From: CAJJDF01 sp965657945
Lineage (GTDB): Bacteria > Bacteroidota > Bacteroidia > Flavobacteriales_D > CAJJDF01
DNA length: 64,000 nt
Direction: 5' to 3'
Assembly: GCA_965657945.1 (NCBI GenBank)
Contig: CBFHPW010000001.1
Location: forward strand, 214,477 to 278,476
Each line of letters begins with the position of its first letter. Positions within the stretch are counted from its first letter, which is position 1. This document shows, piece after piece, positions 8,154 to 17,804 of the stretch. The translations under genes were made by a program, and so were the position numbers. The notes beneath the pieces were generated by a model. That model ran no database searches. It was given only the letters and a program-made list of their open reading frames with translations, and was not told where the DNA came from.

Positions 8154-9041
8154 CTAAAGTGATTTATGAGTTAAGCCAAATTGGTATCCGACAGTCATAT
8201 TTGCCTGGAAATAAGAAAAATTTTGAGAAGCTTTATCCATTCCTTGTGTATTTGTTCTCACATCCGGAAGAACTACATAACCCGCTTTTACTGCAGGATG
8301 AAGAAACAAGTGTTGAAAGAAAAAAAGCTTTAATCCTACATTCGCATTTATTGAGCCACCTGCTAAGTGAAAGTCATCGGTTCCTCTATTTTCGAATAAC
8401 CGTGCGTTTGTTTTGGGAACTGCTGCACCAGCACCAACTCCAGTGACCAACTCCACTGCAAACTTTCTATTTGAAGTTTGAAACAAGAGGTCGTGGTAGT
8501 CTAATTCCAAGTAGATGATATTCAACCCATCTGTGTGTTCATACTTTACAAAATCTTGAGTAATTGCCATTAATTCTTGGTCATATTCGTTTGCCCAATC
8601 ACTACTGGCGGATGTTTCGATACGCCCATTTACGGTGGCTATTTGCGAATTATCTAATACATATTTCATGTGATCGACACTCACAGACAAAGAAAGCTTA
8701 TTCGTCAAAAAATAACCCACTCTTAAATTGTACTGGGGTATTGTAAGAAGAGAGGGATTGAAATAAACTTTTGGATCGAACTTCGTTTGTCGATCTTTGG
8801 CAATAGCCTCTTTAATAGTAAAATCATACCCTTCTCCCCAAAACCTAATGTCACTTAAACTGTAGGCAGAACGGTTATAACCCCAAGAGGCAAACATTTT
8901 TCCTTTGCGTTTTACATAGGAATCTGTAAGATTCAGGTTGTGTAATCTTGCTTCTTCCTTGGCTGCTGAATCAGTTTCTTGAGCATAGGAAGTCAAGGAG
9001 ATGACCAATATAAAAGCAAGGGTAGATAATCGGTTTATCAT
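8154..9041 (-). CDS. Outer-membrane beta-barrel protein, function unknown
   Basis: A 295-residue protein with a clear signal peptide (LAFILVISLTSYA, then QETDS). The rest alternates polar and hydrophobic residues in strand-like stretches (YNLRVGYFLTNKLSLSVSVDHM, VELVTGVGAGAAVP, NANVGLKLFFFQHLFLHPAVKAGYVVLP) and ends with a strand (FQANMTVGYQFGL), as in small outer-membrane barrels. I do not recognise a specific family. Its ATG overlaps the Mrp stop (ATGA), so it is translated from the mrp transcript, although no functional link is obvious. Confidence 0.75.
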   Translation of the reverse strand: MINRLSTLAFILVISLTSYAQETDSAAKEEARLHNLNLTDSYVKRKGKMFASWGYNRSAYSLSDIRFWGEGYDFTIKEAIAKDRQTKFDPKVYFNPSLLTIPQYNLRVGYFLTNKLSLSVSVDHMKYVLDNSQIATVNGRIETSASSDWANEYDQELMAITQDFVKYEHTDGLNIIYLELDYHDLLFQTSNRKFAVELVTGVGAGAAVPKTNARLFENRGTDDFHLAGGSINANVGLKLFFFQHLFLHPAVKAGYVVLPDVRTNTQGMDKASQNFSYFQANMTVGYQFGLTHKSL

Positions 9042-10144
9042 GGTGTATTCATTTTCACAACCTGTGTTGGTTTTATGTTGTTGTTTCTCCAGTTTATTTG
9101 CTCAACTACGTTGGCTGAGAGTAGATCAAAAGCAATAGCAGAAGGAGTTCCATCTTGTGCAGCAATGGGAGTTCCGGCATCGCCAGCTTCTCTTATGCTT
9201 TGAACTAATGGTATTTCACCTAAAAGTTTTACATCTATTTGCTCACACAAATCTTTCACTCCGTCTTTTCCAAAGATATAGTACTTGTTTTCTGGCAGTT
9301 CTTCTGGGGTGAAGTATGCCATGTTTTCTACCACCCCAAGAACAGGCACGTTAATGTTAGGCATTTTAAACATGTGAATACCTTTTTTTACATCAGCCAA
9401 AGCAATTGCTTGCGGAGTACTCACGATAACAGCTCCCGTGATTGGGACTAATTGTACCAAAGTTAAATGAACATCTCCTGTTCCTGGCGGCAAATCTATT
9501 AGCATGTAATCTAGTTCTCCCCAATATGTATCGATAAACATTTGTCTTATCGCTTTACTAGCCATTGCACCTCTCCACACAATTGCTTGGTTCAAATCAG
9601 CAAAAAATCCAATTGACATCACTTTTACCCCGTGTGTTTCTACAGGCGAAATGTAGCTTTTTCCGTCCACGTCTATCATGGTAGGCTTGTCGTAAGCACA
9701 ATCCATCATCAAAGGCATCGAAGGACCATAAATATCAGCATCAATCAGTCCAACTTTGTATCCTTTTTTTGCCAAACTTATTGCAATATTGGCAGTAACC
9801 GTAGATTTTCCTACACCCCCTTTGCCCGAAGCCACAGCCACAATGTTTTTAACACCAGGAAGAATTTTTCTTAAATTAGGGTCGGTTTCTTCAGAGCCTA
9901 TTCCAGAAATTTCTATTTCGGCCTCTACTTCTTTGCTAATGAATCGTTCAAGGTTAAAAACACAGGCTTGTTCCATTCGTTTTTTAGAGTGGAGAGCAGG
10001 GTTACTTATTCTTAATTTGAAAGAAATATTCATTCCTTCAATTTTTATATCAGAGACAAGTCCTAACGATACAATGTCTTTTTTTAAATCCGGTTCTACG
10101 ACATTTTTTAATGCGTCAAAAACTTGTTCGGGAGTAATATTCAT
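9038..10144 (-). CDS. Mrp/ApbC-family Fe-S carrier ATPase
   Basis: A 368-residue cytoplasmic P-loop ATPase that holds and delivers Fe-S clusters. Residues ~1-90 form a MIP18/DUF59 domain; the ParA-like ATPase follows, with a deviant Walker A (SGKGGVGKST, residues 106-115) and the LIDADIYGPSMPLM and LIDLPPGTGDVHLTL motifs. The CxxC pair that binds the cluster in E. coli ApbC is not present: that region reads FTPEELPENKYYIFGKDG, a form I recall as usual in Bacteroidota. It overlaps the barrel gene downstream and is divergent from pdxA. Confidence 0.93.
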   Translation of the reverse strand: MNITPEQVFDALKNVVEPDLKKDIVSLGLVSDIKIEGMNISFKLRISNPALHSKKRMEQACVFNLERFISKEVEAEIEISGIGSEETDPNLRKILPGVKNIVAVASGKGGVGKSTVTANIAISLAKKGYKVGLIDADIYGPSMPLMMDCAYDKPTMIDVDGKSYISPVETHGVKVMSIGFFADLNQAIVWRGAMASKAIRQMFIDTYWGELDYMLIDLPPGTGDVHLTLVQLVPITGAVIVSTPQAIALADVKKGIHMFKMPNINVPVLGVVENMAYFTPEELPENKYYIFGKDGVKDLCEQIDVKLLGEIPLVQSIREAGDAGTPIAAQDGTPSAIAFDLLSANVVEQINWRNNNIKPTQVVKMNTP

Positions 10145-10180
10145 TTTGGTTTTATTTATTTCTTTTGGGCAAAAAAATTT

Positions 10181-10188
10181 TACCTTTG
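10181..10188 (+). promoter_or_regulatory. -7 promoter element for pdxA
   Basis: TACCTTTG matches TAnnTTTG, 62 bases upstream of the pdxA ATG, in the divergent gap with mrp. No convincing -33 box. Confidence 0.4.
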
Positions 10189-10249
10189 AGAGTACAAAAT
10201 TAATAAACCTCTCGTTTATAATTGCAAAAAAAAGAATTTAACCTTAATT

Positions 10250-11302
10250 ATGTCACAAACATCAAAAAAAAAGTCTGTAAGGGTAGGGATATCCATTGGA
10301 GATTTGAATGGAATTGGTCCAGAAGTTATTCTCAAGACTTTTTCTGACAACCGAATCCTGGATTTTGTAATTCCTGTAATTTATGGTTCGGCAAGTTTAC
10401 TTTCAGCTCACCGAAAGTCACTGGATTTACCGGCTATGGCTCATACAAACTTAGAGGAAGGAATGGAGCCAAAATCTAAAACTTTGTATATAAAAAAGTG
10501 CTGGGACAAAGACCCTATTTTGAACATAGGAAAAGAAACTCCGGAGGGTGGTGAATTTGCAATTAAGTCATTGAAAGCGGCTACAGATGACTTGGCAGCT
10601 TCTAAATTAGATGTATTAGTTACGGCACCAATTAACAAACACAATGTTCAAAGTACGGATTTTAATTTTCCAGGACACACGGAGTTTTTGGCAAAATTAT
10701 CGAATGTTGACAATGCCTTAATGCTAATGGTAGCAGATAAATTGAGGGTAGCGGTGGTTTCGGGGCACATCCCATTGAAAGACGTTGCTAAAAACTTATC
10801 AAAAGAAAAGATAGTGGAATCGCTTTCTCAGCTAAACGAAAGTTTGGTCAAAGATTTTGGAATTCCCCGACCAAAAATTGCCGTGTTAGGTTTGAATCCG
10901 CATGCGGGCGATAATGGAGTAATTGGAGACGAGGAAAAAGAAATAATTATCCCAGCAATTGGCGAAGCTAAAGGAAAAGGATTGTTGGCCTTTGGTCCTT
11001 ATTCGGCTGATGGCTTTTTTGGAAATTCTGTTTACACGCATTACGATGGGATTCTTGCTATGTACCATGATCAGGGGCTTGTGCCTTTCAAAAGTTTATC
11101 TTTTGGGAACGGAGTTAACTACACAGCTGGGTTACCCATTGTGAGAACCTCCCCCGATCACGGAACGGGATTTGATATTGCGGGGAAAAACGAAGCTTCC
11201 GAATCTTCCTTCAGAAATGCATTGTACCTTGCTCTCGATATTTACAGAAAAAGAGAGGAGTACAAAGAGCTAAACTCGAATCCTCTTCAGAAACAAAAAT
11301 AG
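10250..11302 (+). CDS. pdxA: 4-hydroxythreonine-4-phosphate dehydrogenase
   Basis: A 350-residue NAD-dependent, metal-dependent enzyme of the DXP-dependent pyridoxal phosphate pathway. Diagnostic segments are GISIGDLNGIGPEVILK at the N-terminus, TAPINKHNVQ and FPGHTEFLA (metal/substrate histidine), GLNPHAGDNGVIGDEE, MYHDQGLVPFK, and the C-terminal VRTSPDHGTGFDIAG. Slightly longer than E. coli PdxA (329). It stands alone between mrp and a lipoprotein gene on its own promoter. PLP made here would serve the aminotransferase at 37900, among others. Confidence 0.96.
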   Translation: MSQTSKKKSVRVGISIGDLNGIGPEVILKTFSDNRILDFVIPVIYGSASLLSAHRKSLDLPAMAHTNLEEGMEPKSKTLYIKKCWDKDPILNIGKETPEGGEFAIKSLKAATDDLAASKLDVLVTAPINKHNVQSTDFNFPGHTEFLAKLSNVDNALMLMVADKLRVAVVSGHIPLKDVAKNLSKEKIVESLSQLNESLVKDFGIPRPKIAVLGLNPHAGDNGVIGDEEKEIIIPAIGEAKGKGLLAFGPYSADGFFGNSVYTHYDGILAMYHDQGLVPFKSLSFGNGVNYTAGLPIVRTSPDHGTGFDIAGKNEASESSFRNALYLALDIYRKREEYKELNSNPLQKQK

Positions 11303-11378
11303 GTGATACTAAGTTGGCTTTGTTGACGTTTCATCGTATCTAAGTCATTAACATATAGCACCGTTAAATTATTATTTT

Positions 11379-12251
11379 ATGAAAAAATTAGTTGTATCAA
11401 TTTTCGTCCTTTCAATAGTAAGTTCCTGCGTGGGAAACGAAACAGAATTAACTTCGCAATTGGAATCTTTAAAACTAGAAAATGCCGAATTAAAAATAGA
11501 AACGGAAAAACTAGAAGAGAAGGAGGCATTGTTAACTGAATATTCTCAGTTTATTATGGATATTCAAAATAACCTAAACTCCATACGAGACAAAGAAAAT
11601 ACGGTACTTATTCCTCAGTCTAGCGAAGGAATTCAACAATCGGCAGAACTTATAAAATCTGATTTACAACAATTAGGAGCATTACTTGCCGAAAACAAAA
11701 GAAAAATAGCTTCGATGAATTCGAAACTAAAAAATTCGAACGGACAATTGAACGGATTGGAAGAAGTGATAAGAAACTTGACAAAACAAGCGGAGGAAAG
11801 AGAAGTGAAAATTTTGGGAATGAAAGGTGAGTTGAGCGATATGGGGGTAGCTTTTGACGAGCTGATGGCAGCTTACGAAAATAATCTGGCCGTAATCGCA
11901 AACAAGAACGAAACGATTGAAGAACAAGAGATAGAATTACATACAGCGTATTTTGCTTACGGTTCCAAATCTGAACTGAAAGAAAACAAGGTTATTACTT
12001 CGAAAGGTGGAGTGATTGGTTTGGGAAAAACCAAAAAATTAAGAGATGATTTTAATAAAAAATATTTCACTGAAATTAATATCAGAGAAGTTAAAGAGAT
12101 TACTCTTGGTGTGAGTAAAGCGGATATAATAACGACTCATCCCCTTGGTTCCTATGAGTTAATAAAAAACGAATCCATTGAAAAGATCAAAATTGTGAAT
12201 CCTGATAAATTTTGGAGTGTAAGTAAATATTTAGTAATCGTAACAAAATAA
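11379..12251 (+). CDS. Coiled-coil lipoprotein (Cbp1-like family)
   Basis: A 290-residue protein with a lipoprotein signal (FVLSIVSSC, lipid-modified cysteine at residue 17). Residues ~20-190 are heptad-rich coiled coil (TSQLESLKLENAELKIETEK, and further leucine heptads). The last ~100 residues form a compact conserved domain (HTAYFAYGSKSELKENKVI, GGVIGLGKTKKL, ITTHPLGSYELI, FWSVSKYLVIV). This combination is common in Bacteroidota and is sometimes annotated after a collagen-binding Cbp1 adhesin; I would not rely on that function. Likely anchored in the outer or inner membrane with a long periplasmic or surface coil. Confidence 0.75.
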   Translation: MKKLVVSIFVLSIVSSCVGNETELTSQLESLKLENAELKIETEKLEEKEALLTEYSQFIMDIQNNLNSIRDKENTVLIPQSSEGIQQSAELIKSDLQQLGALLAENKRKIASMNSKLKNSNGQLNGLEEVIRNLTKQAEEREVKILGMKGELSDMGVAFDELMAAYENNLAVIANKNETIEEQEIELHTAYFAYGSKSELKENKVITSKGGVIGLGKTKKLRDDFNKKYFTEINIREVKEITLGVSKADIITTHPLGSYELIKNESIEKIKIVNPDKFWSVSKYLVIVTK

Positions 12252-12377
12252 GCAGTTTTAAACAGTCATATATCTGCTGTTAAATCAATAAAAAGGGCTT
12301 TTTACATGAACAAATAAGTAGGAGACTGCATGTCTTGATTATTTTTCTTACTTTAAAGGGTTGAAGAAAATCTACTT

Positions 12378-15044
12378 ATGCATCCTTTAGTTGATAACTT
12401 ATCTCAGTCGTTCCGAAAGATTCTTTTAGGCCTTTTAATTTTTGGTGCAATTTTCAATTTAAAATCTGCTCATTTGGTAGGTGGTGAGATGAATTACAGA
12501 TGTTTAGGTAATAATTCTTACGAAATAAAGTTGAAAATTTATCGAGATTGTAATGGAACTGGGGCGGCATTTGATCCCATTGCAAAGATTGGAATTTTTA
12601 ATGGCGGAAGTACTTCTCTGGTATCCCAGCTGAATGTGCCGCTACCTGGATTTACTCTTGTCCCTATAAACACGGTTTCGAGTTGTTTGTTAGTACCCCC
12701 TAATTTGTGTATTCAAGAAGCAATTTATGTAGATACCGTTACTCTGCTTCCTTCTTTGACAGGGTACGATATTGTATACCAAAGATGTTGCAGAAATCCT
12801 ACGATTGTCAATATTATTAATCCAGGAGGAACTGGAAATACCTATCATTCTTTTATTCCACCTAACGATACTAGTTGTAACAGTAGTCCGTCATTTAAGA
12901 ATTTTCCGCCTGTTTTGTTGTGTGTTAATGATCCTATTTCGTTTGATCATTCAGCCACAGATTTAGATGGAGACTCTTTAGTTTATGAATTTTTTACTCC
13001 ATATTCTGGTGGAACCTCCACAAACCCCGCTCCTAATCCTTTACCTCCTCCTTTTATTCCCGTGAATTGGGGAACCACTTTTTCTAATTCAAATCAAGTA
13101 ACCTCATCCCCACAATTAAGTATAAATAGTGCTACTGGATTATTAACTGGAAGGCCCACTGGATTGGGTCAATTTGTGGTTGGTATAGCGGTTAAAGAAT
13201 ATAGAAATGGAGTATTATTGAGTGTTACAAGAAGAGATTTTCAGTTTAATATTTTGAATTGCATCAAAGCGGTATCGTCTATTTTTAATCCAGGGGTGGT
13301 TTGCAATAGTTATACAGTCAACTTTACTAATGTGAGTGTAAATGGCACAACTTATCTTTGGGATTTTGGCGATTTAACGACTTTGTCTGATACCTCGGTT
13401 TTATTTTCTCCCACCTATACTTACCCTGATACTGGAGTATACAGAGTTCGATTAATTGTAGATCCCTACTCCGCGATTTGTTCCGATACCTCCTACATTG
13501 ATCTCAGGGTATATCCAATTTTGAGACCATTTTTTGATACCCCCCTAAATCAATGCTTCAAAAATAATTCTTTTGATTTCAGTGCAAAAGGAAATTTCAC
13601 CCCAACTACCCAAATAAATTGGAGTTTTGGTAATAACGCATTACCAACTAGCTCAATGGATACCGTTCAACAAGGAGTAACCTACTCAGCAAGTGGACTT
13701 AAAACAGTGTCAATTCGTTATAGAGAATTTGGCTGTGACACAACTTATTCTGATACAATCAGGGTATACAAAGAAATCACTTCAATCATAGATACCATAA
13801 AAACTGAGTGCTCAAGTAACGAAGCCGAATTTCTTAGTGGTAGTATCAATGCGAGCACCTATCATTGGGATTTTGGAGTGATTCCCATACAAAACGACAC
13901 CTCTAATTTCATTTCACCATTCTACACATATTTAAATCCAGGATTGTACCGAGTAACATTAATAACAAAGGGAGAAGGGAATTGTGCAGATACGGCATTC
14001 AAACCACTTACAATCAACCCAGTCCTATCGCCTTTTTTTGATGTACCCGATAACCAATGTTTTAAAAACAACTCATTCGATTTCACAGCGACAGGAAATC
14101 ACTTTTCTACTACTCGCATAGATTGGGATTTTGGTTCAAACTCTTCAAAACAAACTTCTACATCAATTTCAGAAACGGGGATTTCTTATTTTCAATCAGG
14201 ACTCAAGAATGTCGTTTTGAGATACCGAGATTTTGGTTGTGATACTACTTTTGATGCAACCTTCCGAGTCTATAAAGAGATTAATCCAATTTTTACAACC
14301 AATGTAGATACGGTGTGCTTTGGAGATGAAATCCCCGTACAGTTCTCAAGTTCTACAGATCCGTCTTTCAATTTTCAATGGGATTTTGGCGATGGAAATA
14401 CTTCAACTCAAAAATCTCCGAATCATGTGTATAATTCGCCTGGCGTTTATACGATTCGGTTAATTGCTTCTGATAATAATTGTGCAGACACCCTAACAAT
14501 TCCCTCTTTTATAACTGTATTACCAAGTCCTATTGCCAATTTTTCACCTTTAAAAACAGTTGTGCCAGGTTATGATTCTGAAGTATTTTTTACCGATAAT
14601 TCGAAAAATTACACATCTTCCACTTTTTATTCGGGTGATGGTCGAATTATTTCTCCTTTTTCAGTGCTAAACCATAATTATTCGGAAGATGGATATTTCT
14701 ATCCTTCTTTAACCGTGATGAATCATTTAGGTTGCAAAGATTCTGTCGTTGGGATAGTATTTGTAAAGTCAGACCTCTTTGTTCCTAATGTATTTACACC
14801 AAATGGAGATGGACGAAATGAAATTTTCCTTCCTGTTTTAACAACACCTGAAGAATATGAATTATTGATCTTTAATAGATGGGGTGAGCTTATATTTGAA
14901 TCAAATGATTATAAATATGGGTGGGATGGAACAAATAAAAAGGGAGAATTATGTAAAAACGATACGTATGTATATCGGATAGTAATAAATTATACTTTGG
15001 ATGGTCCTAAAGAGATATTCGGCCATGTTAATTTACTGAGATGA
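12378..15044 (+). CDS. Large PKD-repeat surface protein with T9SS type B sorting domain
   Basis: An 888-residue secreted protein. After the signal peptide (LLGLLIFGAIFNLKSA) comes a ~280-residue module starting AHLVGGEMNY and containing KIYRDCNGTG, TDLDGDSLVYEF and VGIAVKEYRNG; two genes at 47501 and 49193 share this module. Next come PKD-type Ig domains (YLWDFGDL, YHWDFGV, FQWDFGDGNTST) alternating with a cysteine-containing unit (QCFKNNSFDF) that occurs twice, 168 residues apart (near residues 384 and 552). The protein ends in a type B T9SS domain (VPNVFTPNGDGRNEIF ... FNRWGELIFES ... FGHVNLLR). Expected to be surface-displayed; adhesion is a guess. Upstream gap of 126 bases shows no strong promoter. 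Confidence 0.9.
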   Translation: MHPLVDNLSQSFRKILLGLLIFGAIFNLKSAHLVGGEMNYRCLGNNSYEIKLKIYRDCNGTGAAFDPIAKIGIFNGGSTSLVSQLNVPLPGFTLVPINTVSSCLLVPPNLCIQEAIYVDTVTLLPSLTGYDIVYQRCCRNPTIVNIINPGGTGNTYHSFIPPNDTSCNSSPSFKNFPPVLLCVNDPISFDHSATDLDGDSLVYEFFTPYSGGTSTNPAPNPLPPPFIPVNWGTTFSNSNQVTSSPQLSINSATGLLTGRPTGLGQFVVGIAVKEYRNGVLLSVTRRDFQFNILNCIKAVSSIFNPGVVCNSYTVNFTNVSVNGTTYLWDFGDLTTLSDTSVLFSPTYTYPDTGVYRVRLIVDPYSAICSDTSYIDLRVYPILRPFFDTPLNQCFKNNSFDFSAKGNFTPTTQINWSFGNNALPTSSMDTVQQGVTYSASGLKTVSIRYREFGCDTTYSDTIRVYKEITSIIDTIKTECSSNEAEFLSGSINASTYHWDFGVIPIQNDTSNFISPFYTYLNPGLYRVTLITKGEGNCADTAFKPLTINPVLSPFFDVPDNQCFKNNSFDFTATGNHFSTTRIDWDFGSNSSKQTSTSISETGISYFQSGLKNVVLRYRDFGCDTTFDATFRVYKEINPIFTTNVDTVCFGDEIPVQFSSSTDPSFNFQWDFGDGNTSTQKSPNHVYNSPGVYTIRLIASDNNCADTLTIPSFITVLPSPIANFSPLKTVVPGYDSEVFFTDNSKNYTSSTFYSGDGRIISPFSVLNHNYSEDGYFYPSLTVMNHLGCKDSVVGIVFVKSDLFVPNVFTPNGDGRNEIFLPVLTTPEEYELLIFNRWGELIFESNDYKYGWDGTNKKGELCKNDTYVYRIVINYTLDGPKEIFGHVNLLR

Positions 15045-15140
15045 TACAATTGCTGATAAGAACGTTTTTTAAAAGAAATGAATTGATGTTTGTTGGTAAT
15101 AAAAATATTCTTACACTGATATAGTTTGACTAGATAAAAA

Positions 15141-17717
15141 TCAAAATTTATGACCTACCACACAGGTTGTTTTTTCTGTGTGTACATTGCCTTCTAAGTC
15201 GAAATATTCGAAAAGTATAATGTAGCGTCCTATTCTTGCTTTACTATTTTTCTCTGTAATTCCGTCCCAAGTAAAACGTCCAGATTTAGCCAATAGGTGA
15301 TTTTGAATTATAACTCTGGTTTTTCTACCTTGCACATCATAAATAGTGATGTTTCCCACAAAACCAATTTTAGGCATGTTGTAGTTCAGGGTAAGAATAT
15401 CCTCAAACCCATCGTTGTCGGGTGAAAAAATTTCGGGAGAAATAGACAAAATATTTTCGGTGATAGTACTGGGAGTATATTGCGAGTTTTTCTTACCTGG
15501 AGTGGCAAATCCAGCTTCCTCTGCCGCAGAGTGCCAGTTTGATGGACTTTGAGTTGGGTCATCAAAATTGACTCGCTCTAACGAAACTCCTTCCTTGTCT
15601 CTCAACAAGGCGAAATGAAATTTTTCGGAATAGGTGAATTTATCAGATTCATCGTTCGAGGGCAACAAAAGATACACTGTTCCTTCGTCATTCGGATAAC
15701 TTGGTAAATTCTCTATTTCAATAAAATTTCTTGAAGAATATGTGGAATATCTGTTCAACACGAACGAATAATCTTTTGTAATCACCACGTATTCTCTTGG
15801 TTTCAAAATATAATGCAAGGGGATATATTTTATATTTCCAACAATTCCGTTGTCCTCATTTCCTAGTTGCCAATTTTTTAAATCTATATACAAGTTTGAA
15901 TTATTGTAAAGCTCGACAAAATCTTCTTCTCCAGAATAAGGATTGAACAAAACTTCATTAATTAATACAGATCCAGACCTATTGGCATGAGCTAAGACAA
16001 ATTCGGTTTCAATTTCCGCTAAATTCCCCTCACAATCTTGGAGGGAGTCAATAGACAAACTATATACTTTACCGGTGTCCAAAGAGGGAGAAATAACTAA
16101 TTCTAGTTCCGTATTGAATACGTTATGGGCAGAAAGAGTACTGACTGAAATGCCTCCAGAAAGAACTACGTTTCTTAAAAAAATAGTTGTGTCAATTGAT
16201 TTGTCAAATTGCAGTAGTAACCTGTTATTTGAAGTTGCAATACAAGAAATAATGAGGGGAGTTTGTGTATCTTTTGTGGTGTCCCAAACTGAATTTATAA
16301 CTCCGGGTGTTCCTCCCGAAACGTTGTTGGATGCTTTCCAATTAGATTCATCGAAACAGTTTGCAAGCGGATTAAGCTGTTCTAGAGAAAATCCACCATC
16401 CTGTTTTAACTCATTTTGATACATGTGGTCACTGTACTCTACTACATCTATCACGGAACCACTCTGGTTGAGTAAAGTAAGTGTTTCGCCAGAATTGTTC
16501 AGTCCAGGAAAAGAGGAAATTCCTAGAGTATTGGGGTAACTCGAAAAATCAGGTAGGGAAGAATTAGAAATTAAAATAAGATAAGAATTGGGTGCCAAAA
16601 TGAAATTGGGGAATGTTGCTGCGGAAGAGCCATCGGTAAGTTGCCAATTCTGCAGGTTGTAATACTCATTAGTTGGGTTGTAAATTTCTACAAATTCGCC
16701 ATCAGGCAGTCCCACACTAGGAGAAGGATCTGCAAAAATTTCATTGATTACCACATTTCTATAATTGGCAAGTGCGGGAATAAAATAAATAAAATTTTGG
16801 TTGGTAGAATTGATTGAGTTTCCTGCAATGTCCGTTACATTATTCACAGTGATTACGTTAGTTGCGTTAAGCGAAAAAGGGGAGGAGAAGCTCAGCGTAA
16901 TTTCACTAAAATTACTTGGGTTTTGGATAGCAGTAATAGGATTTCCAAGTCCGTTATTTACCGTGTAGTTTGCTACTAATTGTCCTGTGGTAGGTTCAAT
17001 AGGTTCAGAGAAAACCAATTCAATTTGAGTATTAGATACCACATTTATGCTGTCTAGAATTGGTTTTGTTGTGTCGATTGCCGTTGTTCCAGTAACAATA
17101 AAATCATCAAAATAGAAGTGTGTAGATCTGGTAGAAGTGTAATTGCATCCCACTCCAAAAAACAAACTCTGTGGATGAGTTATGTCTGTCGCAGTTCCTT
17201 CGGACAAAAACAGCGTGGAAGTATCTGTAAAAACCTCCCAAAATCCAGAGGAGGTTCTGGTAACTCTCACGTGTACATCTACTGTTGATCCCCCAATTAC
17301 ACCATCTCTTCCATCAATAATTTTTGATGAGCTAGTACCTGTTTGACTGAACAAAGACACTTCATCGTCTGAGCCGCCAAGTAGAATGTAGTAACCGTTC
17401 ACTGCCCCAGAAAGGTTAGGGGTGTTGGAGGTCAAATACACCTTCGCAAAATTGGAGGAAGATGTACCGAAAGTCATTCGAACCCTAAATTCCCAAGTTG
17501 CATTATTTATGGCTTGTGAATTTGTGCTTAAATATTTGTAAGCAGAAATAGCAGGAGCGTTAAGTTGAAGCTCACCTGTAGTCACGGTAAAATCTGAGGT
17601 GTTTCCAATCCAAGAGGGTGCTGACGAGAAATTTCCATCCGAAAAGTTATCCAAAAACTGAGGATAAGCGGAAAGATACAAACAGAAAAAACAGAAAAAA
17701 GAAAAAGAATACCGCAT
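15141..17717 (-). CDS. Secreted protein with two lamin-tail domains and FlgD-like C-terminus
   Basis: An 858-residue secreted protein. A signal peptide (FSFFCFFCLYLSAYPQ) is followed by a LamG-like region (to ~215), an Ig-like Big_5 region (KPILDSINVVSNTQIELVFS), a first lamin-tail domain (VVINEIFADPSPS ... EFVEIYNPTN ... WQLTDGSS), a second Ig-like region, a second lamin-tail domain (VLINEVLFNPYSGEEDFVEL) and a C-terminal FlgD-type Ig domain (EIFSPDNDGFEDIL ... GRFTWDGITEKN). This architecture is widespread in Bacteroidota surface proteins; the last domain may act as the export/anchor signal, although it is not a canonical type A or B T9SS domain. Role unknown. Convergent with the PKD protein; no clear terminator between. 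Confidence 0.85.
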   Translation of the reverse strand: MRYSFSFFCFFCLYLSAYPQFLDNFSDGNFSSAPSWIGNTSDFTVTTGELQLNAPAISAYKYLSTNSQAINNATWEFRVRMTFGTSSSNFAKVYLTSNTPNLSGAVNGYYILLGGSDDEVSLFSQTGTSSSKIIDGRDGVIGGSTVDVHVRVTRTSSGFWEVFTDTSTLFLSEGTATDITHPQSLFFGVGCNYTSTRSTHFYFDDFIVTGTTAIDTTKPILDSINVVSNTQIELVFSEPIEPTTGQLVANYTVNNGLGNPITAIQNPSNFSEITLSFSSPFSLNATNVITVNNVTDIAGNSINSTNQNFIYFIPALANYRNVVINEIFADPSPSVGLPDGEFVEIYNPTNEYYNLQNWQLTDGSSAATFPNFILAPNSYLILISNSSLPDFSSYPNTLGISSFPGLNNSGETLTLLNQSGSVIDVVEYSDHMYQNELKQDGGFSLEQLNPLANCFDESNWKASNNVSGGTPGVINSVWDTTKDTQTPLIISCIATSNNRLLLQFDKSIDTTIFLRNVVLSGGISVSTLSAHNVFNTELELVISPSLDTGKVYSLSIDSLQDCEGNLAEIETEFVLAHANRSGSVLINEVLFNPYSGEEDFVELYNNSNLYIDLKNWQLGNEDNGIVGNIKYIPLHYILKPREYVVITKDYSFVLNRYSTYSSRNFIEIENLPSYPNDEGTVYLLLPSNDESDKFTYSEKFHFALLRDKEGVSLERVNFDDPTQSPSNWHSAAEEAGFATPGKKNSQYTPSTITENILSISPEIFSPDNDGFEDILTLNYNMPKIGFVGNITIYDVQGRKTRVIIQNHLLAKSGRFTWDGITEKNSKARIGRYIILFEYFDLEGNVHTEKTTCVVGHKF

Positions 17718-17804
17718 AATAGAATTAGTTTCTTCATTAAATATAATATTTTTGTTCCACCGATTCGTAAGAATGGGCTGAAATAATAATCAAATCTGTT
17801 TTAT

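Noticed and set aside
8126..8446. A 106-residue plus-strand ORF
   Set aside because: It lies opposite the barrel protein gene, has no recognisable motif and is explained as a shadow frame.
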